64,000 nucleotides of DNA from Micromonospora sediminimaris (GTDB lineage: Bacteria > Actinomycetota > Actinomycetes > Mycobacteriales > Micromonosporaceae), in contig FOLJ01000007.1 in the NCBI GenBank assembly GCA_900112325.1, positions 248,001 to 312,000 on the forward strand, written 5' to 3'. The translations under genes and the position numbers were made by a program. Below, in pieces: positions 8,064 to 15,806 of the stretch (position 1 is its first letter; every line of letters begins with the position of its first letter). The notes beneath the pieces are model-generated. The model did not search any database and was not told where the DNA came from. It saw nothing but the letters and a program-made list of their open reading frames with translations.

Positions 8064-10880
8064 GTGCCGAGCAACGCTGGAACCACCCGTCTGGTCATCG
8101 TCGAGTCTCCGGCGAAGGCCAAGACGATCTCGGGCTATCTGGGCCCGGGGTATGTCGTGGAGGCCAGCTTCGGGCACGTCCGTGACCTGCCCCGCAACGC
8201 CGCCGACGTGCCAGCCCGCTACAAGGGCGAGTCGTGGGCGCGGCTCGGCGTCGACGTCGACAACGGCTTCCACGCCCTCTACGTCGTCTCCGCCGACCGC
8301 AAGCAGCAGATCAGCAAGCTGACCAAGCTGGCCAAGGAGGTCGACGAGATCTTCCTGGCCACGGACGAGGACCGCGAGGGCGAGGCGATCGCCTGGCACC
8401 TGGTGGAGACGCTCAAGCCCAAGGTGCCGGTCCGGCGGATGGTGTTCCACGAGATCACCAAGCCGGCGATCCAGGCGGCGGTGGCCAACCCCCGGGAGAT
8501 CGACCGGGATCTGGTCGACGCCCAGGAGGCCCGGCGCATCCTCGACCGGCTCTACGGCTACGAGGTCTCCCCGGTGCTGTGGAAGAAGGTCATGCCGAAG
8601 CTCTCGGCGGGCCGGGTGCAGTCCGTGGCCACCCGGATCGTGGTCGAGCGGGAACGGCAGCGGATGGCCTTCCGCACCGCCGAGTACTGGGACATCCTGG
8701 CCACGCTCGCCGTGACCAACCCGGGCGAGGGGCCGCGCAGCTTCAACGCCACCCTGGTCGCGCTGAACGGCGACCGGATCGCCACCGGCAAGGACTTCGA
8801 GCCGACCACCGGCCGGGTCCGGCCCGGTGCCGGTGTGGTCCACCTCGACGAGGGCGGCGCCCGAGGGCTCGCCGCCCGCCTGGAGGGGCGGCCGTTCGCC
8901 GTCACCCGGGTCGAGGAGAAGCCGTACCGACGCCGCCCGTACGCCCCCTTCATCACCTCCACGCTCCAGCAGGAGGCGGCCCGGAAGTTGCGGTTCTCGT
9001 CGCAGCAGACGATGCGCACCGCGCAGCGGCTCTACGAGAACGGCTACATCACCTACATGCGTACCGACTCGGTGAACCTGTCGGACACCGCCATCGCCGC
9101 GGCCCGCCGGCAGATCGTCGAGCTGTACGGCGAGCGCAGCGTGCCGCCGGAGCCGCGTCGCTACACCGGCAAGGTGAAGAACGCGCAGGAGGCCCACGAG
9201 GCGATCCGCCCGGCGGGGGACAACTTCCGCACCCCGGGCGATGTGGCCAAGGAGTTGTCGGCCGAGGAGTTCAAGCTCTACGAGCTGATCTGGCGGCGCA
9301 CCATCGCCTCGCAGATGACCGACGCCGTCGGCTCCAGCGTCTCGGTGCGGATCCGGGCGACCACCTCCGGCGGCGAGGAGGCCGATTTCGGCGCCACCGG
9401 CAAGACCATCACCGACCCGGGCTTCCTGCGGGCGTACGTCGAGTCCAGCGACGACGAGAACGCCGAGGCCGAGGACGCCGAGCGTCGGCTGCCGAACCTG
9501 GTCAAGGACCAGCCGCTGACCGCCGACCAACTGGCCGCGCAGGGACACCACACCCAGCCGCCGGCCCGCTACACCGAGGCGTCGCTGGTGAAGGCCCTGG
9601 AGGAGCTGGGCATCGGCCGCCCGTCGACGTACGCGTCGATCATGCAGACGATCCAGGACCGCGGGTACGTCTTCAAGCGCGGCCAGGCGATGATCCCGTC
9701 GTTCCTGGCCTTCGCGGTGATCGGGCTGATGGAGCGGCACTACCCGCGTCTGATCGACTACGACTTCACCGCCAGCATGGAGAACGAGCTGGACGAGATC
9801 GCCGGTGGCGATCACGCCGCCGTCGATTTCCTCACCGCCTTCTACTTCGGCAGCAGCAACGGCACCGGCGACCAGGCCATCGCGCACGCGGGCGGGCTGA
9901 AGAAGCTGGTCACCGAGAACCTCAGCGAGATCGACGCGCGCAGCGTCAACTCGATTCCGCTGTTCACCGACGACGACGGACGTGAGGTGGTGGTGCGGGT
10001 CGGCCGGTACGGGCCGTACCTGCAACGCTCGGTGCCCGGCGAGGAGCAGACGCCCGCCGCGGAGGGCGAGGAGGCGACCACCCCGGGCGACCGGGCGCCG
10101 ATCCCGGAAGGGCTCGCGCCGGACGAACTGACGCCGGAGAAGGTGCACGAGCTGTTCCTCGGCGGCGGGGGCGAACGCAAGCTGGGCGACGACCCGGCGA
10201 CCGGCGAGCCGATCCTGCTCAAGTCCGGCCGGTTCGGTCCGTACGTGGCCAGCGGCGAGCGCAAGTCCTCACTGCTGCGCTCCCAGTCGCCCGACTCGCT
10301 CACCCTCGATCAGGCACTCAAGCTGCTCAGCCTGCCCCGGCTGGTCGGGGTCGGCCCGGATGGCGCGGAGGTGTTCGCCAACAACGGCCGCTACGGCCCG
10401 TACGTCAAGCGTGGTGACGAGTTCCGCTCGCTGGACTCGGAAGACAAGATGTTCACCGTCACGCTGGACGAGGCCCTGGCGTTGCTGGCCGCACCGAAGA
10501 CCCGCCAGCGGCGGGCCGCCGCCCCGCCGCTGCGGGAGATGGGCAACGACCCGCTGACCGAGAAGCCCCTGGTCATCAAGGACGGTCGGTTCGGCCCGTA
10601 CGTCACCGACGGGGAGACCAACGCCTCATTGCGACGCGGCCAGACCCCCGAGGCGTTGAGCCTTGAGGAGGCCTCCGAGATGCTCGCCGAGAAGCGGGCA
10701 AAGGGTCCGGCCCCGAAGAAGAAGGCCGCCGCGAAGAAGGCCCCGGCCAAGAAGGCGACGGCGAAGAAGGCGACCAAGTCCACCGCCACCAAGGCCACGA
10801 AGACCACCGCCACCAAGGCCACGGCAAAGAAGACCCCCGCCGCCAAGTCCACCCCGGCCAAGGCCCGCACCACCGACTGA
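8064..10880 (+). CDS. topA: DNA topoisomerase I, actinobacterial type with Lys/Ala-rich tail
   Basis: Type IA topoisomerase that relaxes negative supercoils, about 938 residues from GTG 8064. The Toprim domain opens with RLVIVESPAKAKTISGYLG and contains DEDREGEAIAW. The catalytic tyrosine is Tyr331 in YITYMRTDSVNLS. The zinc fingers of enterobacterial TopA are missing, replaced by repeats of the GRFGPYV(T/A) type (GRYGPYLQR, GRFGPYVAS, GRYGPYVKR, GRFGPYVTD), and the last ~55 residues are a Lys/Ala/Thr tail like histone H1, which in mycobacterial enzymes helps DNA binding and processivity. The start is not certain because no strong Shine-Dalgarno precedes 8064. Confidence 0.95.
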   Translation: MPSNAGTTRLVIVESPAKAKTISGYLGPGYVVEASFGHVRDLPRNAADVPARYKGESWARLGVDVDNGFHALYVVSADRKQQISKLTKLAKEVDEIFLATDEDREGEAIAWHLVETLKPKVPVRRMVFHEITKPAIQAAVANPREIDRDLVDAQEARRILDRLYGYEVSPVLWKKVMPKLSAGRVQSVATRIVVERERQRMAFRTAEYWDILATLAVTNPGEGPRSFNATLVALNGDRIATGKDFEPTTGRVRPGAGVVHLDEGGARGLAARLEGRPFAVTRVEEKPYRRRPYAPFITSTLQQEAARKLRFSSQQTMRTAQRLYENGYITYMRTDSVNLSDTAIAAARRQIVELYGERSVPPEPRRYTGKVKNAQEAHEAIRPAGDNFRTPGDVAKELSAEEFKLYELIWRRTIASQMTDAVGSSVSVRIRATTSGGEEADFGATGKTITDPGFLRAYVESSDDENAEAEDAERRLPNLVKDQPLTADQLAAQGHHTQPPARYTEASLVKALEELGIGRPSTYASIMQTIQDRGYVFKRGQAMIPSFLAFAVIGLMERHYPRLIDYDFTASMENELDEIAGGDHAAVDFLTAFYFGSSNGTGDQAIAHAGGLKKLVTENLSEIDARSVNSIPLFTDDDGREVVVRVGRYGPYLQRSVPGEEQTPAAEGEEATTPGDRAPIPEGLAPDELTPEKVHELFLGGGGERKLGDDPATGEPILLKSGRFGPYVASGERKSSLLRSQSPDSLTLDQALKLLSLPRLVGVGPDGAEVFANNGRYGPYVKRGDEFRSLDSEDKMFTVTLDEALALLAAPKTRQRRAAAPPLREMGNDPLTEKPLVIKDGRFGPYVTDGETNASLRRGQTPEALSLEEASEMLAEKRAKGPAPKKKAAAKKAPAKKATAKKATKSTATKATKTTATKATAKKTPAAKSTPAKARTTD

Positions 10881-10893
10881 CCTCGCCGGATCA

Positions 10894-10935
10894 TGGTCCG
10901 AAACCGCCCCCTGAGGGGCGCTCGCGGACCAAGAT
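10894..10935. repeat. Stem-loop repeat, copy 1 (terminator of topA)
   Basis: Outer arms tggtccg (10894-10900) and cggacca (10925-10931), inner perfect 6-bp stem cgcccc/ggggcg (10905-10910, 10915-10920) with loop ctga. It lies 14 bases after the topA stop. The whole element matches the reverse complement of the copy at 12124-12172. Confidence 0.8.
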
Positions 10936-10943
10936 CGGCGTCG

Positions 10944-11831
10944 TCAGGGGTGCCAACCCGCCGCTGTCAGGGCGGTGCGGAGTTGGGTGATGACCTGGGT
11001 GGGCGCTTGGCGGATGGCCCAGGCCGGGAAGCGGAGCACCCGGTCGCCGCGCTGCCACAGGTCGTTCTGCCGGCGCATGTCCGCCCACGCCGCGGCCGGA
11101 TGGAGATGCTGGCCGCCGTCGATCTCCACGAGCACTCCCCACTCCTCGAACAGCGCGTCCAGGTAGCGGCGCCGGCCGGCGGCATCCCGCCGGACCGCCT
11201 GCCGGGTCGGCTCGGGCAACCCGGCGCGCCGGACGAGGGCGAGGAACTCCAACTCCGGCAGGGAGTGAGCGCCACCGGCCGCGTCGACGGCCGTCCGCCG
11301 GATCAGGCTGCGCCGTCGGGCGCGGGGCAGGCGATCGAGTACGCGCTGGACATCGTCGCCGCCAACGAGGCGCTGCTGAAATCCGGCCGCGATGATGGCA
11401 CACGCCTCATGGTCATCGGCCGCCCATTGCGCTGCGTCCACGATCGACCGAGCCGGCATAGTCCGACGCGGTTGCCCGACGTGGAGAACGTCCTCGTCGG
11501 CCAGAATGGTGGTGCGGTGCACCCGGACACCGGGTGGCATCGCACGCGGCCGGTGCCCGGCCGGTATGAGCAGGTGCACGAATCCGTCGTCATGTCTGCG
11601 CAGGCCCCACGCCAGGGCGGCGCTCAACCCACCGAGCATCGCCGCCGGGCCGGCGGACAGAACGGCGATCCACGGCAGTTGCGTAGGTGTCAAAGGACCG
11701 TTGTGCGTCACGTAAACGGCTCGATGCACCTGCCGCCAACGACCGGACGTGACCCGGTGCCGGATGGCCTTCGGTGACAGGTGCCGGCGGGCCTGATCGA
11801 GGCTGAGCACCTGCTCCTGATGGAACAGCAA
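10944..11831 (-). CDS. AbiEi-antitoxin-like N-terminus fused to DUF559 (Vsr-like endonuclease fold)
   Basis: About 295 residues. The N-terminal part (QARRHLSPKAIRHRVTSGRWRQVHRAVYVTHNG) is the winged-helix segment found in type IV AbiEi-type antitoxins and their orphan relatives. The C-terminal part is DUF559, related to very-short-patch-repair endonucleases: a mid-domain LEFLALVRRAGLPEP, then LFEEWGVLVEIDGGQHLH with the acidic E-x-D pair, and RVLRFPAWAI. No adjacent toxin is present, so it is an orphan. Start is uncertain: no ATG gives a family-like N-terminus; TTG 11831 with upstream GGATGAG is my choice, while the frame stays open to 12089. Function is unknown for most such proteins. Confidence 0.75.
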   Translation of the reverse strand: MLFHQEQVLSLDQARRHLSPKAIRHRVTSGRWRQVHRAVYVTHNGPLTPTQLPWIAVLSAGPAAMLGGLSAALAWGLRRHDDGFVHLLIPAGHRPRAMPPGVRVHRTTILADEDVLHVGQPRRTMPARSIVDAAQWAADDHEACAIIAAGFQQRLVGGDDVQRVLDRLPRARRRSLIRRTAVDAAGGAHSLPELEFLALVRRAGLPEPTRQAVRRDAAGRRRYLDALFEEWGVLVEIDGGQHLHPAAAWADMRRQNDLWQRGDRVLRFPAWAIRQAPTQVITQLRTALTAAGWHP

Positions 11832-12123
11832 CCAGGTCAGCTCATCCGCGTCGTCCCTCGGAAGCCCTGACCCCCGGCTGCGGAACGCCGCCCTCGGGTC
11901 ACGGACCCAACCGTCTCGCCAGCCAGCCCTCGGATTCCGTCCACGCCGGCGTTGGTGTGCCCGCTGGACCGCTCGCTCATCTCGTCGGTGCCCCGGTCCC
12001 ACCCCGTGCCCCGCTGATCCGCCTTGAACGGATGGCCCCTCCACTGGTCCCGCACCCCGACTTCCCATGCGACCACCCTGCCCGGGCACCTTCTCCCCGC
12101 GCTGCCCCTGTGGATAGCCGGCA

Positions 12124-12172
12124 GATCTTGGTCCGAGAACGCCCCTCAGGGGGGCGGATTCGGACCAAGATC
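12124..12172. repeat. Stem-loop repeat, copy 2, inverted relative to copy 1
   Basis: Perfect 12-bp outer arms gatcttggtccg (12124-12135) and cggaccaagatc (12161-12172) with an inner cgcccc/ggggcg stem. It lies just beyond the stop codon of the lactone oxidase gene, for which it can serve as terminator, and upstream of the DUF559 gene. Bases 11832-12182 otherwise show no clear gene. Confidence 0.8.
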
Positions 12173-12182
12173 CGGGGTGGGT

Positions 12183-13499
12183 TCAGCCGAGGAGGCTGGT
12201 GAGGTAGGGGGTGGTGAAGGTGCGGTGGGGGTCGAGGTGGGCGCGGATGCGCTGGAAGTCGGGCCAGCGGGGATAGGCGGTGGCGAGCGAGGCGGCGTCG
12301 CGCCAGTGCAGCTTGCCCCAGTGCGGTCGGCCGCCCAGCCCGGTCGCCACCTCCTCGAAGGCCCGGAAGTACGGCTCGTACGGCATGCCGATGTACTGGT
12401 GCAGGGCGAGGTACGCCGAATCACGGCCGTAGGCGGGTGACAACCAGATGCCGTCACCCGCGCTGAAGCGAACCTCGACCGGGAAGAGCACCTTGAACGG
12501 CAACCCGTCGATGATGCCGCGCACCGCCGCCAGCGCCTCGGCCAGCGCCTCGCGTGGCAGCGCGTACTCCATCTCCAGGAAGCGGACCCGGCGTGGGCTG
12601 CAGAAGACGGCGTCGGAGCGACCGGTGTAGCGGCGCTCGCTGAGCGCCCGCGCGGAGATCGCGCTGATGCCCGGCGCCACGCCCGGCACGGCGCGGCCGA
12701 GCCGGCAGGCTCCGGCAAAGACGGTGTTGGCCAGGAAGTCGTCGTCCAACCAACCGCGCCAGCGGGACAGCGGGCGGTCGTCGATGGGTACCCGGTCGTT
12801 GGTCTTGAGCTGCACCCGGTCGGTGTAGGGGAACCAGAAGAACTCCAGGTGATCGTGCGCGTCGACCAGGTCGGGCAGTTGCGCCAGCACCGCACCCAGC
12901 GATGCCGGCCGTTCGTGAGCCAGCAGGACGAAGGCGTCCACACAGCGCAGCGTCACCTCGACCAGTACGCCGAGCGAGCCGAGCGCGACCCGGGCGGCGT
13001 CGAACACCTCCGGGTGCTCCTCGGCGGAACAGCGCAGCACCTCCCCGGTTGCGGTGAGCAGGGTCAACGCCTCGACGAAGGTGGCCAGGCCGCCGTGGGT
13101 CGCACCCGTGCCGTGGGTGCCGGTGGAGATGGCGCCGGCCACGGTCTGCGCGTCGATGTCACCGAGGTTGGGCAGCGCCAGTCGGTGGCCGGCGAGTAGC
13201 GCATTCACCTCCCGTAGCGTCATCGCGGCCGGTACGGTGACGAGGCGTCGATCGACGTCCACACGTACGTCGATGGCGAGTCGGGTCAGGTCCATCCGCT
13301 GCCCGTCGCTGACCGCGACGGGGGTGAAGGAGTGGCCGCTGCCGACCGGGCGGATCCGCTCACCGGTTTCGGCGGCACGTCGGATCTGCTCGGCGGCCTC
13401 GTCAACCGAGGACGGCCGTAGTACGGCGGTGGCCACGCCGCGTTGGTTGCCTGCCCAGTTCGACCAGGCGGCGGTCCTGGTGGCGGTGCTCTCGGCCAT
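12183..13499 (-). CDS. FAD-linked sugar lactone oxidase (D-arabinono-1,4-lactone oxidase family)
   Basis: 438-residue flavoenzyme of the VAO/GlcD-ALO class, which oxidises an aldonolactone such as gulono- or arabinono-lactone. It opens with WSNWAGNQRGVATAVLRPSS and the FAD-binding signature RPVGSGHSFTPVAVSDG; the covalent-FAD type histidine is likely the one in GSGHS. The ALO domain ends with PRWPDFQRIRAHLDPHRTF, family-typical. ATG 13499 is preceded by GAGGAG at a 7-base spacing. It is divergent from a TetR regulator and its -10 box is covered by a palindrome, so TetR repression is likely. The true substrate is not deducible. Confidence 0.9.
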   Translation of the reverse strand: MAESTATRTAAWSNWAGNQRGVATAVLRPSSVDEAAEQIRRAAETGERIRPVGSGHSFTPVAVSDGQRMDLTRLAIDVRVDVDRRLVTVPAAMTLREVNALLAGHRLALPNLGDIDAQTVAGAISTGTHGTGATHGGLATFVEALTLLTATGEVLRCSAEEHPEVFDAARVALGSLGVLVEVTLRCVDAFVLLAHERPASLGAVLAQLPDLVDAHDHLEFFWFPYTDRVQLKTNDRVPIDDRPLSRWRGWLDDDFLANTVFAGACRLGRAVPGVAPGISAISARALSERRYTGRSDAVFCSPRRVRFLEMEYALPREALAEALAAVRGIIDGLPFKVLFPVEVRFSAGDGIWLSPAYGRDSAYLALHQYIGMPYEPYFRAFEEVATGLGGRPHWGKLHWRDAASLATAYPRWPDFQRIRAHLDPHRTFTTPYLTSLLG

Positions 13500-13519
13500 G
13501 GGCCCGCTCCTCAAGGTGA

Positions 13520-13538
13520 ATATGAACCGAATTCATAT
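13520..13538. promoter_or_regulatory. Palindromic operator between lactone oxidase and TetR gene
   Basis: Perfect 7-bp arms atatgaa / ttcatat around ccgaa. It overlaps the -10 box (TATGAA on the minus strand, 13532-13537) of the promoter whose -35 is TTTACC (13555-13560), spacer 17. Position and symmetry fit an operator of the neighbouring TetR protein. Confidence 0.7.
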
Positions 13539-13560
13539 CAGGAACGTTGTCCCTGGTAAA
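13532..13560 (-). promoter_or_regulatory. Promoter of the lactone oxidase gene
   Basis: Minus-strand TTTACC (-35) and TATGAA (-10) separated by exactly 17 bases, about 30 bases upstream of the ATG, in the only AT-rich patch of the area. Confidence 0.6.
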
Positions 13561-13646
13561 CACCGCAATCGAGGTCCGCTCGTTGTACCGGTAGTCACGG
13601 ACTCGTGACGTGCAGATATGTTCATCCGTCGAGAGGGGGGTGGCGA

Positions 13647-14378
13647 GTGTCCACTTCAGCCGCCACGACCGGGCCACTGCGTCGAGTACCAGTGCAGGGT
13701 CGTAGTGTCGCGCGGGTCCAGCGGATGCTGGACGCCTGCGCCGAACTCGTCGACGAGGTGGGGTACGAGGGGCTGACCACCACCCTGCTCGCCGAGCGGG
13801 CCGAGGTGGCGATCGGGTCGGTCTACCAGTTCTTTCCGGACAAGCGGGCGATCGTGCAGGCGCTGACGCTGCGCACGATGGAGTCCTACCTCCAGCGGCT
13901 CGATGAACGCTTCGCCTCGGACGACCTGACCCACTGGTGGGACGGGGTCGACGCGGGGATCGATGAATACATCACGATGCACCGCACCGTTCCCGGGTTC
14001 CGTACCCTGCACTTCGGCGACGTGGTCGACCTGCATCTGCTCGATGAGCAGCGGGACAACAACGGGGTGATCGCCGACCAGCTGGCTCGGGTGCTCACCG
14101 AGCGATTCGGGCTGGCCGACGTGCCGGACCTGCGTTTCCACCTGGAGATCGCGGTGGAGGCGGCCGACGCCCTGATCAAGCTGGCGTTCCGGCGCAAGCC
14201 GGACGGGGACGATCGGGTGTTGACCGAGGCGAAGGCGCTGATCCGGGAGTACCTGCACCGGCAGGTCAACGCCCGGGGTGACGCCGGTCGTCGGTCGGTG
14301 GTGCAGCCGGCGAAGCCGGCCGACGACCAGATCGTCGCCGACACCGAGCCCGCGCAGCCGGCGGCCCAACCCGCCTGA
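13647..14378 (+). CDS. TetR-family transcriptional regulator
   Basis: 243 residues. The N-terminal helix-turn-helix is clear (RMLDACAELVDEVGYEGLTT, then LAERAEVAIGSVYQFFPDKRAIV). The C-terminal ligand domain (about residues 80-210) is followed by an Ala/Pro-rich tail. GTG 13647 is preceded by gagaggggg (13631-13639). Divergent from the lactone oxidase gene with a palindrome over that gene's -10 box, so it probably represses the oxidase and perhaps itself. Ligand unknown. Confidence 0.88.
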   Translation: MSTSAATTGPLRRVPVQGRSVARVQRMLDACAELVDEVGYEGLTTTLLAERAEVAIGSVYQFFPDKRAIVQALTLRTMESYLQRLDERFASDDLTHWWDGVDAGIDEYITMHRTVPGFRTLHFGDVVDLHLLDEQRDNNGVIADQLARVLTERFGLADVPDLRFHLEIAVEAADALIKLAFRRKPDGDDRVLTEAKALIREYLHRQVNARGDAGRRSVVQPAKPADDQIVADTEPAQPAAQPA

Positions 14379-14404
14379 CACCGACCCGCGCCTGACACCG
14401 ACCC
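14373..14404. repeat. Short direct repeat over the tetR stop codon
   Basis: The 15-mer gcctgacaccgaccc occurs twice with a 17-base period (14373-14387 and 14390-14404), the first copy including the TGA stop. Looks like a recent small duplication. Confidence 0.7.
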
Positions 14405-14449
14405 ACCTGGGCCGGCCAAGCCGGGCCGAGACGGCCACCGGCCAGACGG

Positions 14450-15658
14450 TCAGAGAAAGGCTCGACCCTCGCCCCGGTAGGTCGGCACCGTCGCCACCAC
14501 CTGGTCGCCGTCCACCAGGTGCAGCTCGTTCACCCGTTCACACAGTTCGCCCGACTTCGCGTGCCGGAACCAGACCCGGTCGCCGACGCGCAGGTGGGCG
14601 GCGGGCGCGCCGGTCAGCGGGGTCTGCACCTCGCCGGCACCTTCGGCGCCGAGCAGGCTGAGCCCGGCGGGCAACCACGGGCGGGGCAGCCGGCTGCGGT
14701 CGGCCGAGCCGGAGGCGATCCAGCCACCGCCCAGCACGGTGGCCAGGTCGGGCGTCGGGCGCCGGACCACCCCGCAGGCGAAGAAGGCCGCCGGGGTGGG
14801 GCGCCAGGCGCGGTAGGCGTCGAACAGCGTCGGCCCGTACAGGCCCGATCCCGCGGTGATCTCGGTCACCGCGGGATCGGCGCGGGTCGCGGCCACGCTG
14901 CCGGTGCCGCCGCCATTGACGAACTCCAGGTCGGCGTGCTCGCGTACGGCGGCCACCGCCGCGCTCCGGCGGACCAGCAGCTCCCGGTACGAACCGCGTT
15001 GGGCCAACCGGATCGCGGTGCCGAGCGCCGCCCGCCCGGGCGGTGCGTCGCCCAGGCCGGCGATCTGCGCCTCGTACGACATCAGCCCGACCAGGCGGAA
15101 GCCCGGGCGGCCGGCGACGGTGGCGGCCAACCGGCCGGCCGCCCGGGCGCTGTGCACGGGTGACCGGCGGACGCCGACGTGCAGCCGCCCGCCGAGCAGC
15201 CGCCACGAGGCGTCCAGGTCCAGGCAGATGCGCAGCTCGGACCGGCGCCCCGGGGGCGACACCGCGTCACAGAAGTCCAGTTGGTCCGGGTCGTCGACCA
15301 TCAGGGTGATCGCGGCGGCCAGCACCGGATCGGCACCGAGTTCGGTTAGCGCGCCTCGGTCGGCGGTGGGGTACGCCACCAGCACGTCGGCGCTGATCCC
15401 GGTGCGGACCAGCCAGATCGCCTCGGGCAGGGTGAACGCCATCACCGCGTGCCAGCCCGGCCCGGCCAGCGTGCGGGCGATCAGGTCACGGCTGCGCACC
15501 GATTTGCTGGCGACCCGCAGCGGCTTGCCGCCGGCCAGGTCGACGAGGGCGGCGGCGTTGGCGTCGAAGGCGCCGAGGTCGACCACCGCGTACGGCGGGT
15601 CGAGGTGCGCGGTCGCCCGGTCCAGCCGGTGGCGCAGATTCTCGCTGTCGGTAGCCAC
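14450..15658 (-). CDS. Alanine racemase-fold PLP enzyme (amino acid deaminase/aldolase family)
   Basis: 402 residues with the alanine racemase N-terminal TIM barrel used by D-threonine aldolases and D-serine deaminases. The N-terminal PYAVVDLGAFDANAAAL resembles the family start; the PLP-binding Lys is likely the one in KPLRVASKSVRSRDLI. A GGGTGS phosphate-binding loop (EFVNGGGTGSVAAT) and a C-terminal VWFRHAKSGELCER segment match. Substrate unknown. The GTG start at 15658 sits 6 bases after a TAGCGT hexamer and lacks a Shine-Dalgarno, so the mRNA is probably leaderless. It converges on the TetR gene. Confidence 0.82.
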   Translation of the reverse strand: MATDSENLRHRLDRATAHLDPPYAVVDLGAFDANAAALVDLAGGKPLRVASKSVRSRDLIARTLAGPGWHAVMAFTLPEAIWLVRTGISADVLVAYPTADRGALTELGADPVLAAAITLMVDDPDQLDFCDAVSPPGRRSELRICLDLDASWRLLGGRLHVGVRRSPVHSARAAGRLAATVAGRPGFRLVGLMSYEAQIAGLGDAPPGRAALGTAIRLAQRGSYRELLVRRSAAVAAVREHADLEFVNGGGTGSVAATRADPAVTEITAGSGLYGPTLFDAYRAWRPTPAAFFACGVVRRPTPDLATVLGGGWIASGSADRSRLPRPWLPAGLSLLGAEGAGEVQTPLTGAPAAHLRVGDRVWFRHAKSGELCERVNELHLVDGDQVVATVPTYRGEGRAFL

Positions 15659-15664
15659 GTGTGC

Positions 15665-15670
15665 ACGCTA
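15665..15670 (-). promoter_or_regulatory. -10 box of leaderless promoter for the PLP enzyme
   Basis: Minus-strand TAGCGT ends 6 bases before the GTG start at 15658; no Shine-Dalgarno present. Confidence 0.5.
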
Positions 15671-15806
15671 ACTGTGAAACGGTGAATGCGAAATACCCTC
15701 GCGTCCGCGTTGCCCGGGTCGGGCTGGCCACGGCGGCCTAGGCTCGGCGAGCAGGCGGTGCAGGACGGGAGGACGTCCTTGCCGGGTCTAGAGTGTTCCA
15801 CCGGGG

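Noticed and set aside
10944..12089. Complete type IV toxin-antitoxin pair
   Set aside because: Only the AbiEi-like part is present, fused to DUF559; no AbiEii nucleotidyltransferase toxin is adjacent on either side.
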